IMG/VR virus record: IMGVR_UViG_3300028610_001353
Span: 1-64,000 of that record
Strand: one strand, 5' to 3'
Source: a virus
Length of the DNA: 64,000 bases
The position numbers and the translations under genes are program-made. Shown piece by piece: positions 46,484 to 54,159 of this stretch. The notes under the pieces were generated by a model. The model was not told where the DNA came from and did not search any database. It was given only the letters and a program-made list of their open reading frames with translations. The number at the start of each line of letters is the position of its first letter. Position 1 is the first letter of the stretch.

Positions 46484-48991
46484 CTATGCCACCTTCCACC
46501 CTGCCAGGAATTGCTCGTTTGCCGCCAGCAGCTTTGCGGTGTTCTCGGCAATGCGGTCTATCCCGGCGGCCATCTTTTTCTCGGGGCCGCCGGCCTGGTA
46601 TCCTGCGATTCGCGCGGCCGCGGCTGAATAGGTCGCGGTCAGGGCCACACCGCTGGGGGCGGCCGATACCACAGAGGCACCGCCGCCAACCGCAGGAGCC
46701 CCATCGGGTGTTGTTTCGGCCCCGGGTGTTGCTGCTATTTCGGCTTCAGTTTTGCGCTCGGCTGCCTGGCTACGTAATGCCGCCAACTCTTTCGCCGCGG
46801 CTTCAACCCCTTGGCCTGATTCGAGTGACTGAACAAACCCCTCCAATGCTCCCTCGAAGTCGGTCGCCAAACCGTCCGGCAGGTTTTGTATAAAGGCATC
46901 TGCCGCCCCGGCGGCGTTGGCAAGTCCCGCCTTGGTGTCGGCTTCCCATTGTTCTGTGATTCGCTTTATATCGCTTCGAGCATCGGCAAGCACGTCGACA
47001 GGCGCACTGTCGGCCGTACCGGAACCACCAGCCTTGATATCCGCTATTTGTGCGCGAATGAGATCTAACGCTTTGACGTTCGCCGCTTGTGATTGCGTGT
47101 CACCGCCCGCTGCGATTCTCTGTTCCAGAACTTGTTCCGTCTTCTCAAACACGGGCAAACGGGCCTTACGGCCTTCGCGTTCCGCCAACTCCGCTTTCGA
47201 CTGCTCTTCGCCCATGTCCACGCCGAGCACCTTGGACATGGCCTTGCCCATCACGCCCCCCTTGGCCGATGTTTCAAGCATCCAATTCGCCATACCCGCG
47301 ACTGCCTTTTGCCATGTACCCATGACTGCGCCGGCGACCGCGACGACGGTATTAAGAACATGCTTTCCCCATGCGTTCCATTGGCCTTGGAGCAGCGTGA
47401 TCGCTTCGCCGAACATCTTTACAAGGCCGTCCAGGGCCATGCCCGTGATGCCGGCAATCGCTTTGAAGGTTCCAGGAAACGCCGATACAATTTTGGACAG
47501 ACCTTGCAGGATAGCCAGCTTCAGCCCGGCCATGGCGATCTTGCCAGCCAGCTTCCACTCGCCCGCTAAGATTGCATCCTTGATTCCGCCGAAAGCTGCC
47601 TTGAGCGTCTCGATGATGGGCATCACGGTGGTGCGAAGCGATGTCCATGCCTGCTTGCCGCTCTCGCTGAACGCGAACCATGCCGCTGCCCCCCCTGCGA
47701 TTGCGGCAACCAGAATACCGAGCGGCGACGTAACTACCGAGATAATTGTCGCCAAGACACCGAGGCCGATCGAAGCGAGGTGCGCCGTGGCACCCAATCC
47801 CATCAGCGCAACACCAAGTCCGACAACTCCGGCCACGGTAGCTGCGGCAGCAATCACCATCCCCTTGTTTGCCTTGATCCACTTGATAGCTGATTGTGCG
47901 GATGTGGCCAGGAATTCAGACATCCGCTTGAGGTTCGGAGCCAACGCTTCGCCGATCGCGAGACTGACGTTTTTAGCCTGCTCTCTCATTCGATTCCAGT
48001 AGAACAACGGCCCTTTCATTTTCTCAAACGCCACTGCTACGTTGCCTGCCCTATTCGCCATTGCGTCAAGGTCATCACCGAACCCCTCCATCTTGGCGAT
48101 CGCGGGAAAGATGCCGCGAAGAGCGCGGATGTTCGGAAAGATCTTCGCGACATCCCCTGGGTCTAGTTTGCTCAGGCGTTCCAGCACGCCCGTCATGCCG
48201 ATAGCCTTTAGCGTGGTGGTGTCCAGTTCATCGCCGAATGTTTTTGCCCACAGTGCGGCGCCCGCGGCCTCCGGTTTCAGGAACGTCGCAGAGATCGCTT
48301 GCAACGCCGTCAGGGCGGTCTCCGTCCCGCCGGTAGCCCTGGTTAAGAGCGCCGTGGAGGCACCCATATCCCGGAACGACATACCGGCAGCCTCGGTGAC
48401 CGAAAGGATCTTGCCAAGGTTCTGCCCCAACTCCGGCAAGGTTGTGCGGCCTCGCTTGATGATGGCGAAAAGAAAGTCAGACGCATCGGCAGCATCAGTG
48501 AACGAGTCGCCGTAGGTTTCCATCAGGGTATTGAGCACGGACACCGAGTCGGCGACTTCGGCATTGCCCCCGACCGCGAGCTTAGCCGCCGCCGCCAGGC
48601 GTTGCATCGCTTGCTCTGGCGGGACAGTCGCCGATAAAATGTCGTACAGGCCGGCAGCAAGATCGCCTTTCGCCTTGCCAAACTCGACCGACATATCCTT
48701 GACGCCCTGCCGAAAATTCGGCATGAACTGAGACGGGCTGTCCAGCATCGTAGAGACGTTCCGCATCGCGTTGTCGAAGTCGGCAAACGACTTTGTGGCG
48801 AAAGCGAAGGGAGCAGCCATCGCCACCCCTGCAAGCGCAACCCGCCTCCCAGTCGCCATGGCGGATTGCCCAAACTGACGTAGCTTCGCCTGTGCAGCCT
48901 TCAAGGCTCGCACAAGCTGGCGGCTCATGTCGTTCTTCAGGTACAAGCGTACAAATGCACGGCCTGCTTCCACGTCCGCTCTGCTCGGCAT
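46484..48991 (-). CDS. tape measure protein
   Basis: 835 residues. Begins with a helical region and a TP901/Mu-like domain (ADFDNAMRNVSTMLDSPSQF, LAAAAKLAVGGNAEVADSVSVLNTL, GMSFRDMGASTALLTRATGGTETALTALQA). A long hydrophobic helical core lies about 375-470 (IAAAATVAGVVGLGVALMGLGATAHLASIGLGVLATIISVV), as expected for tape measures that reach the membrane at injection. The length predicts a tail on the order of 120-130 nm if the usual 0.15 nm per residue applies; inference. Confidence 0.85.
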   Translation of the reverse strand: MPSRADVEAGRAFVRLYLKNDMSRQLVRALKAAQAKLRQFGQSAMATGRRVALAGVAMAAPFAFATKSFADFDNAMRNVSTMLDSPSQFMPNFRQGVKDMSVEFGKAKGDLAAGLYDILSATVPPEQAMQRLAAAAKLAVGGNAEVADSVSVLNTLMETYGDSFTDAADASDFLFAIIKRGRTTLPELGQNLGKILSVTEAAGMSFRDMGASTALLTRATGGTETALTALQAISATFLKPEAAGAALWAKTFGDELDTTTLKAIGMTGVLERLSKLDPGDVAKIFPNIRALRGIFPAIAKMEGFGDDLDAMANRAGNVAVAFEKMKGPLFYWNRMREQAKNVSLAIGEALAPNLKRMSEFLATSAQSAIKWIKANKGMVIAAAATVAGVVGLGVALMGLGATAHLASIGLGVLATIISVVTSPLGILVAAIAGGAAAWFAFSESGKQAWTSLRTTVMPIIETLKAAFGGIKDAILAGEWKLAGKIAMAGLKLAILQGLSKIVSAFPGTFKAIAGITGMALDGLVKMFGEAITLLQGQWNAWGKHVLNTVVAVAGAVMGTWQKAVAGMANWMLETSAKGGVMGKAMSKVLGVDMGEEQSKAELAEREGRKARLPVFEKTEQVLEQRIAAGGDTQSQAANVKALDLIRAQIADIKAGGSGTADSAPVDVLADARSDIKRITEQWEADTKAGLANAAGAADAFIQNLPDGLATDFEGALEGFVQSLESGQGVEAAAKELAALRSQAAERKTEAEIAATPGAETTPDGAPAVGGGASVVSAAPSGVALTATYSAAAARIAGYQAGGPEKKMAAGIDRIAENTAKLLAANEQFLAGWKVA

Positions 48992-48992
48992 A

Positions 48993-49202
48993 TCAGCCCC
49001 TCCCGGCTTGTCGCTCTTTTTCTCGATAGGCCGCTTCCAGCGCTTCCCGCATCTGCGGCGTGTCTGGCAACGGATATTTTTTGTACTCGGCCAGCTTCCC
49101 TGTTTTTACGAATCGCTCCGCGTCAAATTTCTTTTCCTGCCACACCATCGTCCGCACGTCGAGGGCCAGCACTCGCCGCGATTCGCGCGCGGCAATCGCC
49201 AT
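48993..49202 (-). CDS. tail assembly chaperone, second (T-like) protein
   Basis: 69 residues from the ATG at 49202, which overlaps the upstream stop (TGATG). MAIAARESRRVLALDVRTMVWQEKKFDAERFVKTGKLAEYKKYPLP matches the small second chaperone frame between the major tail protein and tape measure. In many phages it is made by -1 frameshifting from the first; here a clean heptamer slip site was not seen and coupling by re-initiation is the simpler reading. Confidence 0.65.
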   Translation of the reverse strand: MAIAARESRRVLALDVRTMVWQEKKFDAERFVKTGKLAEYKKYPLPDTPQMREALEAAYREKERQAGRG

Positions 49203-49795
49203 CAGCCAGAGGTCTCGGAGGGCAAGTCCTCGGGGGCTGACTCGACACTCTCCGGCGAGGCGTCGGCAGGCGTCGGCGGCGTGGCATCCTGGTCGGATGC
49301 AGACACGTCTCCCGGCGATAACGGCGAACTCCCAGCCTCCGCCATCTTTTGCTGAGCCTCCGCCAGACCCTCCTCCATCAACTCCCGTCGCATGTCCTCC
49401 GGAAGAGCCGCAAAGCCCGGTGCCAGCGCTATCAACTCCTCTGTCTGGCTCTTCGTCTTCTTCCGCGTCGTCAAGCTCGATTGAATCGCGGACCATTCGC
49501 TCTCCGGGAAAAAATCCGCGAGGGCCTCCATCACCGCCTCCCGTGCCCGCGTGATGGCGTCCTTACGAATATGCTTTTGGAATTCGGCGGCCGACTTACT
49601 TCGTTCCTTGAGCTGTTCACCGCACGCGACTGCCAACACGCGAATCAAGGCTTTGGCGTCCCGCTCAACAGCCAGTAGACCGCCGGCCGACAAGTCCGCC
49701 AGGTCAACGTGTGCTTCCTTCTCGACGCGGTCGAGTAGAAAGCCATCGAACTCCAGCCGCCAGTCAAGCCCCTGATCGTCGCGGAATTTGCTCAC
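49202..49795 (-). CDS. tail assembly chaperone, first (G-like) protein
   Basis: 197 residues, GTG start at 49795 with GGAG upstream. The first half holds helices (VDLADLSAGGLLAVERDAKALIRVLAVACGEQL, KHIRKDAITRAREAVMEALADFFPE); the acidic, proline-rich tail (PTPADASPESVESAPEDLPSETSG) is typical of chaperone G. Lies between tail tube and tape measure. Prevents premature tape-measure folding in the phage family. Confidence 0.65.
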   Translation of the reverse strand: MSKFRDDQGLDWRLEFDGFLLDRVEKEAHVDLADLSAGGLLAVERDAKALIRVLAVACGEQLKERSKSAAEFQKHIRKDAITRAREAVMEALADFFPESEWSAIQSSLTTRKKTKSQTEELIALAPGFAALPEDMRRELMEEGLAEAQQKMAEAGSSPLSPGDVSASDQDATPPTPADASPESVESAPEDLPSETSG

Positions 49796-49818
49796 TGTTA
49801 ATCTCCTAACCCGATAGG

Positions 49819-49853
49819 AAAAACGCTCCACCGGTTCGGGTACCGATGGAGCG
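49819..49853 (-). terminator. Rho-independent terminator between tail gene and chaperone
   Basis: Minus strand CGCTCCATCGGT (49842-49853) with ACCGGTGGAGCG (49824-49835), followed by TTTTTCC. One mismatch. It may lower downstream expression of tape-measure genes relative to tail tube, as in other phages. Confidence 0.75.
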
Positions 49854-49887
49854 CGAGGGCTGCCGGACACAGGGTCGGCAGGATGAA

Positions 49888-50535
49888 CTAGGGCGCCACG
49901 AGCCCGACGAGCACATAGACGATCCCCGCAAATTGTGAATCGTGCGAGACTTTGCCCGCCGTGATTCGGTTTCCCGTGTAGACGTTCGCATCACCGGCCG
50001 AAATGTTTGTGACCTGATTGACCCCGCCGTTGGCCGTTTCGTGGACAAGGTCCAGTTCCTCGATCGTCGCCGTTCCGGCATCGATCAGATCTACATGGGC
50101 CTTGGCTCCGGTATCGCTCGGATTGCGATACACCACCGCAACGAACCGGGCATCGTCGCCGTCAAAGTTGATTTCCCAGTCGCTTTGTTCCACGACGGCC
50201 GCGATAGCGAAATCCTCAGCCGGCAGATTGTCGCCCGCCCCGCCATCGACCGTTACCGCGTTGGCGGCGACGGTGGCGTCCATTCCGTAACGGATGCCAC
50301 CCACCCAGTAAACGTCAACTACGTCGGCAGTTTCGATGCCGTGCCCGGTGGCCAGCGTAACTATGCCGGTATCGTTATCGGTGCGTGTGCTGAGCGTGCC
50401 ATCACACTGAGCTGCTGCCAACGCCGCAATCGCTTTCGTGAACGACAACGGCGACTCGAAGCTAACGCGCGCCGATTGATCGCAAAACGAATAGCCCGGA
50501 AACACCAACGTTCGCAACGCTTGCGCGTATGGCAT
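49888..50535 (-). CDS. hypothetical virion protein, beta-rich
   Basis: 215 residues starting MPYAQALRTLVFPGYSFCDQSARVSFESP. Repeated V-D-V, G-I-V-T-L and N-A-V-T-V strands indicate a beta-sandwich or tail-decoration type. Sits between the tail tube group and chaperone genes. Function unknown; position suggests a tail or decoration component. Confidence 0.5.
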   Translation of the reverse strand: MPYAQALRTLVFPGYSFCDQSARVSFESPLSFTKAIAALAAAQCDGTLSTRTDNDTGIVTLATGHGIETADVVDVYWVGGIRYGMDATVAANAVTVDGGAGDNLPAEDFAIAAVVEQSDWEINFDGDDARFVAVVYRNPSDTGAKAHVDLIDAGTATIEELDLVHETANGGVNQVTNISAGDANVYTGNRITAGKVSHDSQFAGIVYVLVGLVAP

Positions 50536-50547
50536 AGCATCGTCCCT

Positions 50548-50937
50548 TTACGGCGTCGGGTCGGCTAGTGCCAAACAGTAGATGGTTGCCGTTGAGCCGG
50601 AGTTGTTTGAAATGAACACGCTTGTGATGTCCGTGCCGATCAGAAACGTGTGGTATGACGTCTCGTGCCAGAGGTAAGGTACGTTCGCCAACAAAGCAAT
50701 CTGGTCATCGTGTCCCGGGTCTGCTGCGTTGGTATCAAACGTCACATCCTGATCGGATACGAGGTAGAAAGCCTTGCATTCCGAGAAGTCGAGCGTGAAA
50801 GCCATCTCCACGTCATCACTGGCGGTGGCGAGAGTTTCACCATCAATCATGGAAACCCCCGTGTTTTCGTAGCTGATATCTTTAGTCAGCGACCGGCCGG
50901 ACCCTTGAACGCCCATTGTGACTTTATACGTTGCCAT
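50548..50937 (-). CDS. small virion-type protein
   Basis: 129 residues: MATYKVTMGVQGSGRSLTKDISYENTGVSMIDGETLATASDDVEMAFTLDFSECKAFYLVSDQDVTFDTNAADPGHDDQIALLANVPYLWHE. Beta-rich, a style of tail-completion proteins seen next to tail tubes. No named family. Packed against neighbours without a gap. Confidence 0.55.
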   Translation of the reverse strand: MATYKVTMGVQGSGRSLTKDISYENTGVSMIDGETLATASDDVEMAFTLDFSECKAFYLVSDQDVTFDTNAADPGHDDQIALLANVPYLWHETSYHTFLIGTDITSVFISNNSGSTATIYCLALADPTP

Positions 50938-51201
50938 CTATTCTTCCTCCGTATAACTTTCGCCGGCTGATTCGTCAGGCGAAAGGATTGGAACTTCGTC
51001 AGGCGCAAGGATTGCCTGGATTGACACTTCTTCTTCTGGCGGTTCGTCGCCGACTTCCGTGTAGTGCAACTCGCCGTGCCATAGGTGATCGTCCATGTGG
51101 AGCCGCCCGATAAACCCCGTGAATACTTTTCCCGTATCCACGTCCAGTTTGCCCACTGCGGCGTTCAATTGCCGCAAGGTGGGTTTCGTTATGCGAACCA
51201 T
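50938..51201 (-). CDS. small hypothetical protein
   Basis: 87 residues. A basic start (MVRITKPTLRQLNAAVGKL), central GKVFTGFIGRLHMDDHLWHGELHY and an acidic end (VSIQAILAPDEVPILSPDESAGESYTEEE) with a PDE-x-P-I-L-S-P-D-E near-repeat. Possibly an accessory of the tail tube. Unassigned. Confidence 0.5.
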   Translation of the reverse strand: MVRITKPTLRQLNAAVGKLDVDTGKVFTGFIGRLHMDDHLWHGELHYTEVGDEPPEEEVSIQAILAPDEVPILSPDESAGESYTEEE

Positions 51202-51213
51202 GCCCGCCTCCTA

Positions 51214-51648
51214 TTAGGTGAAGGTCCAGCTACGCCCGCCATCCTGCGTCGGATGGAGCGTAAACGTTACGTCCTGGCCACCGGTCAATTCAGCGGAGGA
51301 CTCGTAGTCGATATAACAATCCCCGTCGAATTCCACCACGCCACCGTCGCGCCGCTTTATCATGAACGAAAGGGGAGTGCCAGCTTGGGAGGCAGCGAGA
51401 ATCGCTACCATGTGGGCCTCGCCATCTTCGTACTGCATGGTGAAGGTAATCTCCGCGGCAAACTTCACCAACTGTTCCGTCTTCTTCGGAACAGCCGTCC
51501 CATCACCGCGATCAGTTGTTTCGTAGTACTCGTGGCCGTGCGTGATGCTGATATCGCCGACGTGCGTATCGATCAGCGTTGTCGCTGGGTCTGTCCCCGC
51601 CGCATCGCGGTAGATCATGCGTTCCCAGCCTGCTCGTTTTTTCGCCAT
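51214..51648 (-). CDS. major tail tube-like protein
   Basis: 144 residues. MAKKRAGWERMIYRDAAGTDPATTLIDTHVGDISITHGHEYYETTDRGDG...EQLVKFAAEITFTMQYEDGEAHMVAILAASQAGTPLSFMIKRRDGGVVEFDGDCYIDYE...GGQDVTFTLHPT is the tail-tube beta-sandwich layout (like TP901-1/lambda V family) with the C-terminal TFTL..T end. Placed correctly before chaperones and tape measure. Confidence 0.65.
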   Translation of the reverse strand: MAKKRAGWERMIYRDAAGTDPATTLIDTHVGDISITHGHEYYETTDRGDGTAVPKKTEQLVKFAAEITFTMQYEDGEAHMVAILAASQAGTPLSFMIKRRDGGVVEFDGDCYIDYESSAELTGGQDVTFTLHPTQDGGRSWTFT

Positions 51649-51659
51649 CGTTCACACTC

Positions 51660-52058
51660 CTATGAAATCGCCCATTTCCACTCGCGGTGGAATCGGGCTA
51701 GGTTTCGTCCTAATGCCGGCGCCATGGTCGGCCGCTTGGGGAATCGCACGCCGCCCCGTCTTTTTCCGTGCTCGTGTACTTCCATCGCTTGATCCATCTT
51801 GCTCGCTACGGGGCCAATCACGGCGCCTTCTTTGTCAGCCTGGTAGAGGATCGCACGCCTTGCCAAGCCACCGCCTTTGCCAGGTTTCGTGCGAATAGGA
51901 CCACCCGGCGGACCGGGCTTGCGGCGCCCACGGATGCTCTTGATGGCTGCCTTGCGAATGCTTGGAGCCGCATGAGAGAAGCTGCGATAGGCTCCTTTGC
52001 CCACAGCCTTGTCAACCCGTTTCGGCGTCGCGGTCATTCGTGTTTGCACACCAAACAT
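51660..52058 (-). CDS. HK97 gp10-like head-tail joining protein
   Basis: 132 residues from ATG 52058 (a GTG at 52067 is also possible). RKAAIKSIRGRRKPGPPGGPIRTKPGKGGGLARRAILYQADKEGAVIGPVASKMDQAMEVHEHGKRRGGVRFPKRPTMAPALGRNLARFHREW is the positively charged tail-completion/HK97 gp10 style (two glycine-rich loops, ...RP.M.PAL). It binds between head and tail. Known for many siphophages. Confidence 0.65.
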   Translation of the reverse strand: MFGVQTRMTATPKRVDKAVGKGAYRSFSHAAPSIRKAAIKSIRGRRKPGPPGGPIRTKPGKGGGLARRAILYQADKEGAVIGPVASKMDQAMEVHEHGKRRGGVRFPKRPTMAPALGRNLARFHREWKWAIS

Positions 52059-52059
52059 C

Positions 52060-52419
52060 TCACCCACTCACAATTCGTTTCGTCTTGACCACCCACGCAT
52101 AGCCGCTCGCGTGAGGCACTAACGGCGGGTCCTTTCCTCTGGGCATCAATTCCCAGACGTCGCTATTGGCATCCGTGATCCGGTCGCCGGCTTGCGGGGT
52201 CACCACAGCCGCGTCAATCACGTAATCCGCTTGTTTGATAAGCCACTCGCGGTGCCAGTAATTCGATACCGCCGTGTCGCCGCTCGCGTCATCGCCACTG
52301 TCCACCGCGATCGCCGTTATCGGGGTCGTGTCGTCCACCCGCGATAGCGTGACCGGGTCACCCGCCGCGTCGGCCAGCGTATCGACCGCCCAGGCTAACC
52401 CATTGGAAAACCAGCTCAT
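52060..52419 (-). CDS. head-tail connector-like protein
   Basis: 119 residues from ATG 52419, overlapping the upstream stop (ATGA). MSWFSNGLAWAVDTLADAAGDPVTLSRVDDTTPITAIAVDSGDDASGDTAVSNYWHREWLIKQADYV resembles the small head-closure/neck proteins (FII/gp16 type) in order. Function by position only. Confidence 0.55.
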   Translation of the reverse strand: MSWFSNGLAWAVDTLADAAGDPVTLSRVDDTTPITAIAVDSGDDASGDTAVSNYWHREWLIKQADYVIDAAVVTPQAGDRITDANSDVWELMPRGKDPPLVPHASGYAWVVKTKRIVSG

Positions 52420-52631
52420 TCGACTTCTTCCAGTGGTTCGGCAGCGTCTGCGACGGCGACCCCCGGCAGATCGCCCTCCGCCACGGTCCACCCATCTTCT
52501 GTCAAGGTCACATTGTCGAGTGACACCGTGCCGGCCTTCAGCGCACGCAATAGGGCAATGGTTTTTCGGTAGTCACAACTGAGAGTGGAAGCGTTCTGGA
52601 TCGCGTTCAACTCCTGCATCAAGTCGTCCAC
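52416..52631 (-). CDS. small acidic protein, head-tail region
   Basis: 71 residues, short helix-rich N-terminus (MDDLMQELNAIQNASTLSCDYRKTIALLRALKAG) and acidic C-terminus. Coupled to the connector gene. Unassigned. Confidence 0.5.
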   Translation of the reverse strand: MDDLMQELNAIQNASTLSCDYRKTIALLRALKAGTVSLDNVTLTEDGWTVAEGDLPGVAVADAAEPLEEVE

Positions 52632-52650
52632 GGTGTTCCCTTCGTTTGTC

Positions 52651-52684
52651 GAAAGCCGAGGCCGCCGTCGATGACGGCCCCGGC
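52651..52684 (-). terminator. hairpin between decoration and connector genes
   Basis: Minus strand GCCGGGGCCGTC pairs with GACGGCGGCCTCGGC (about 52673-52684 with 52655-52669, one bulge), followed by TTTCG. A moderate attenuator-like structure. Confidence 0.55.
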
Positions 52685-52699
52685 GTGTGGTTCGAATGA

Positions 52700-54115
52700 C
52701 TAGCCGATACGGTAGGCCACAAAGGTATTTGCGGCCCCGCGAACAAATCGGAACGTGCCGGAGGGGGTTATGTCGGCCCCTTCGTCGTCGATTTCCTCAC
52801 AGCCAACAAACGTCATGTTGGCCGCACCAGTCATGGTGATGATGTCGCCCGCGCCACCGAGGTTGATGACCGTCAAGTCGAAGTAATCGCCGGTGGCCAA
52901 CGTGCCACCAAGCGCGGCTTCGATTTGTGTACCCGTTCGCATGGTGTACGCCGCGGCTGCCGTTGGCGTGCCGACCAAGATGCCACCAAGTATCTGAGCG
53001 TCCGTCAAAGTGGCATCATCGGTTGCCGTTTCGGGAGTTCCCACGTAGCCCAGCACCTTGGCGCGAAGGTGGACATTGCCAGCAACGCCAGAACCAGACG
53101 TCCCGGTGGTCACGACAACAGCACCGCCATCGCCAGACCCGGCAGCGGCACCACCGGCGAGCCCGACCTCGCCACCGTCACCGGTACCCTTGCCAGCACC
53201 GCCCGTCGTGGTAACAGGACCGCCAGCGCCATTGGTTGTGTTGGCGTTGGCTCCACCCGTAACGGTTACGGCTCCACCCGTGCCACCTGCGCCTGCTACA
53301 GTTGCACCACCGGTTACAGCGACACCACCGCCATCGCCCGTTGCGCCACCTTCACCGCCAACGAGACTCCCTGCACCGCCGGCGAGGTTGCCCTTACCGA
53401 TGCCGCCCGTGACGCTCGCTGCTCCACCGATTGCGTTACCGGCCGCAGAACCCGCCGCTCCACCGGCAATGGTCGCGGCTCCACCAGTGCCGCTCGTCGC
53501 TCCACTGGCTCCACCGGTCACGACTGCCGCTCCACCGGCACCCGTAGCGCCACCGACGCCACCCACTACCGAGGAAGCTCCACCAGCGAGGCCAGAGGTG
53601 GCGGATACACCACCGGTTACCGAGACCAGTCCGCCTTGAGCAGCGGCCAGTCCGGCAATGTTCAACGTGGCATCGCTGCCCGTGATGTCGTCGGCCGTCA
53701 TGCTTCCGGCGATCGTGCTTGTTCGCTTGGCAGCGGTCATCATCACACGGACATAGCTGTCCGTCGCGGCCGTATCCGTGGTTCCATTCGGCTGAGTAGG
53801 TGCGGCCAGTCCCATTAGGTTGTTGCCAGAGGCCGTCCCAGTCGCACAGCCAGAAAGGGCCGTCCCGCCGTAGGGGCTCCCGTTGGCGTCCCAGTACACG
53901 GCGTCACCGGCGGCGATGATTCCAGCGACTTGCGGAACATCCCAACAGCCACCAAAGTCAAGGGTGCCAATCGGTTGTTCGCTGAAGTCCACGGCCGCCG
54001 ACACATGTGCAGGAACGGTCCCAACCTCGATTACGTCCCCCACTGCTGCGTCGGCAGAAAACGTATGGGGAAGCCTAATACCCTCACTGACTCGTTTGCT
54101 AGGCGTTTGCGCCAT
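52700..54115 (-). CDS. DUF2190-type decoration protein with glycine-rich repeat insertion
   Basis: 471 residues (AAGGAG upstream). Residues 1-160 (MAQTPSKRVSEGIRLPHTFSADAAVGDVIEVGTVPAHVSAAV...) match the DUF2190/capsid-stabilising fold. Residues about 165-355 are almost only G, A, T, V, S with GGA/GGV triplets (ATSGTGGAATIAGGAAGSAAG), reminiscent of collagen-like or polyglycine-II structures. The C-terminal part (AALGGTLATGDYFDLTVINLGGAGD... RFVRGAANTFVAYRI) returns to a beta fold. It may sit on the head surface with a long Gly stalk. Role is inferred. Confidence 0.6.
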   Translation of the reverse strand: MAQTPSKRVSEGIRLPHTFSADAAVGDVIEVGTVPAHVSAAVDFSEQPIGTLDFGGCWDVPQVAGIIAAGDAVYWDANGSPYGGTALSGCATGTASGNNLMGLAAPTQPNGTTDTAATDSYVRVMMTAAKRTSTIAGSMTADDITGSDATLNIAGLAAAQGGLVSVTGGVSATSGLAGGASSVVGGVGGATGAGGAAVVTGGASGATSGTGGAATIAGGAAGSAAGNAIGGAASVTGGIGKGNLAGGAGSLVGGEGGATGDGGGVAVTGGATVAGAGGTGGAVTVTGGANANTTNGAGGPVTTTGGAGKGTGDGGEVGLAGGAAAGSGDGGAVVVTTGTSGSGVAGNVHLRAKVLGYVGTPETATDDATLTDAQILGGILVGTPTAAAAYTMRTGTQIEAALGGTLATGDYFDLTVINLGGAGDIITMTGAANMTFVGCEEIDDEGADITPSGTFRFVRGAANTFVAYRIG

Positions 54116-54159
54116 GGCTTATCTCCTTATGCTTGCGAAAGTTTTCAGTTGGAATATCC

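Noticed and set aside
48993-49496. Programmed -1 frameshift of the tail chaperone gene
   Set aside because: No convincing slippery heptamer in the overlap; the TGATG stop-start at 49202 explains the second protein without it. Not excluded.
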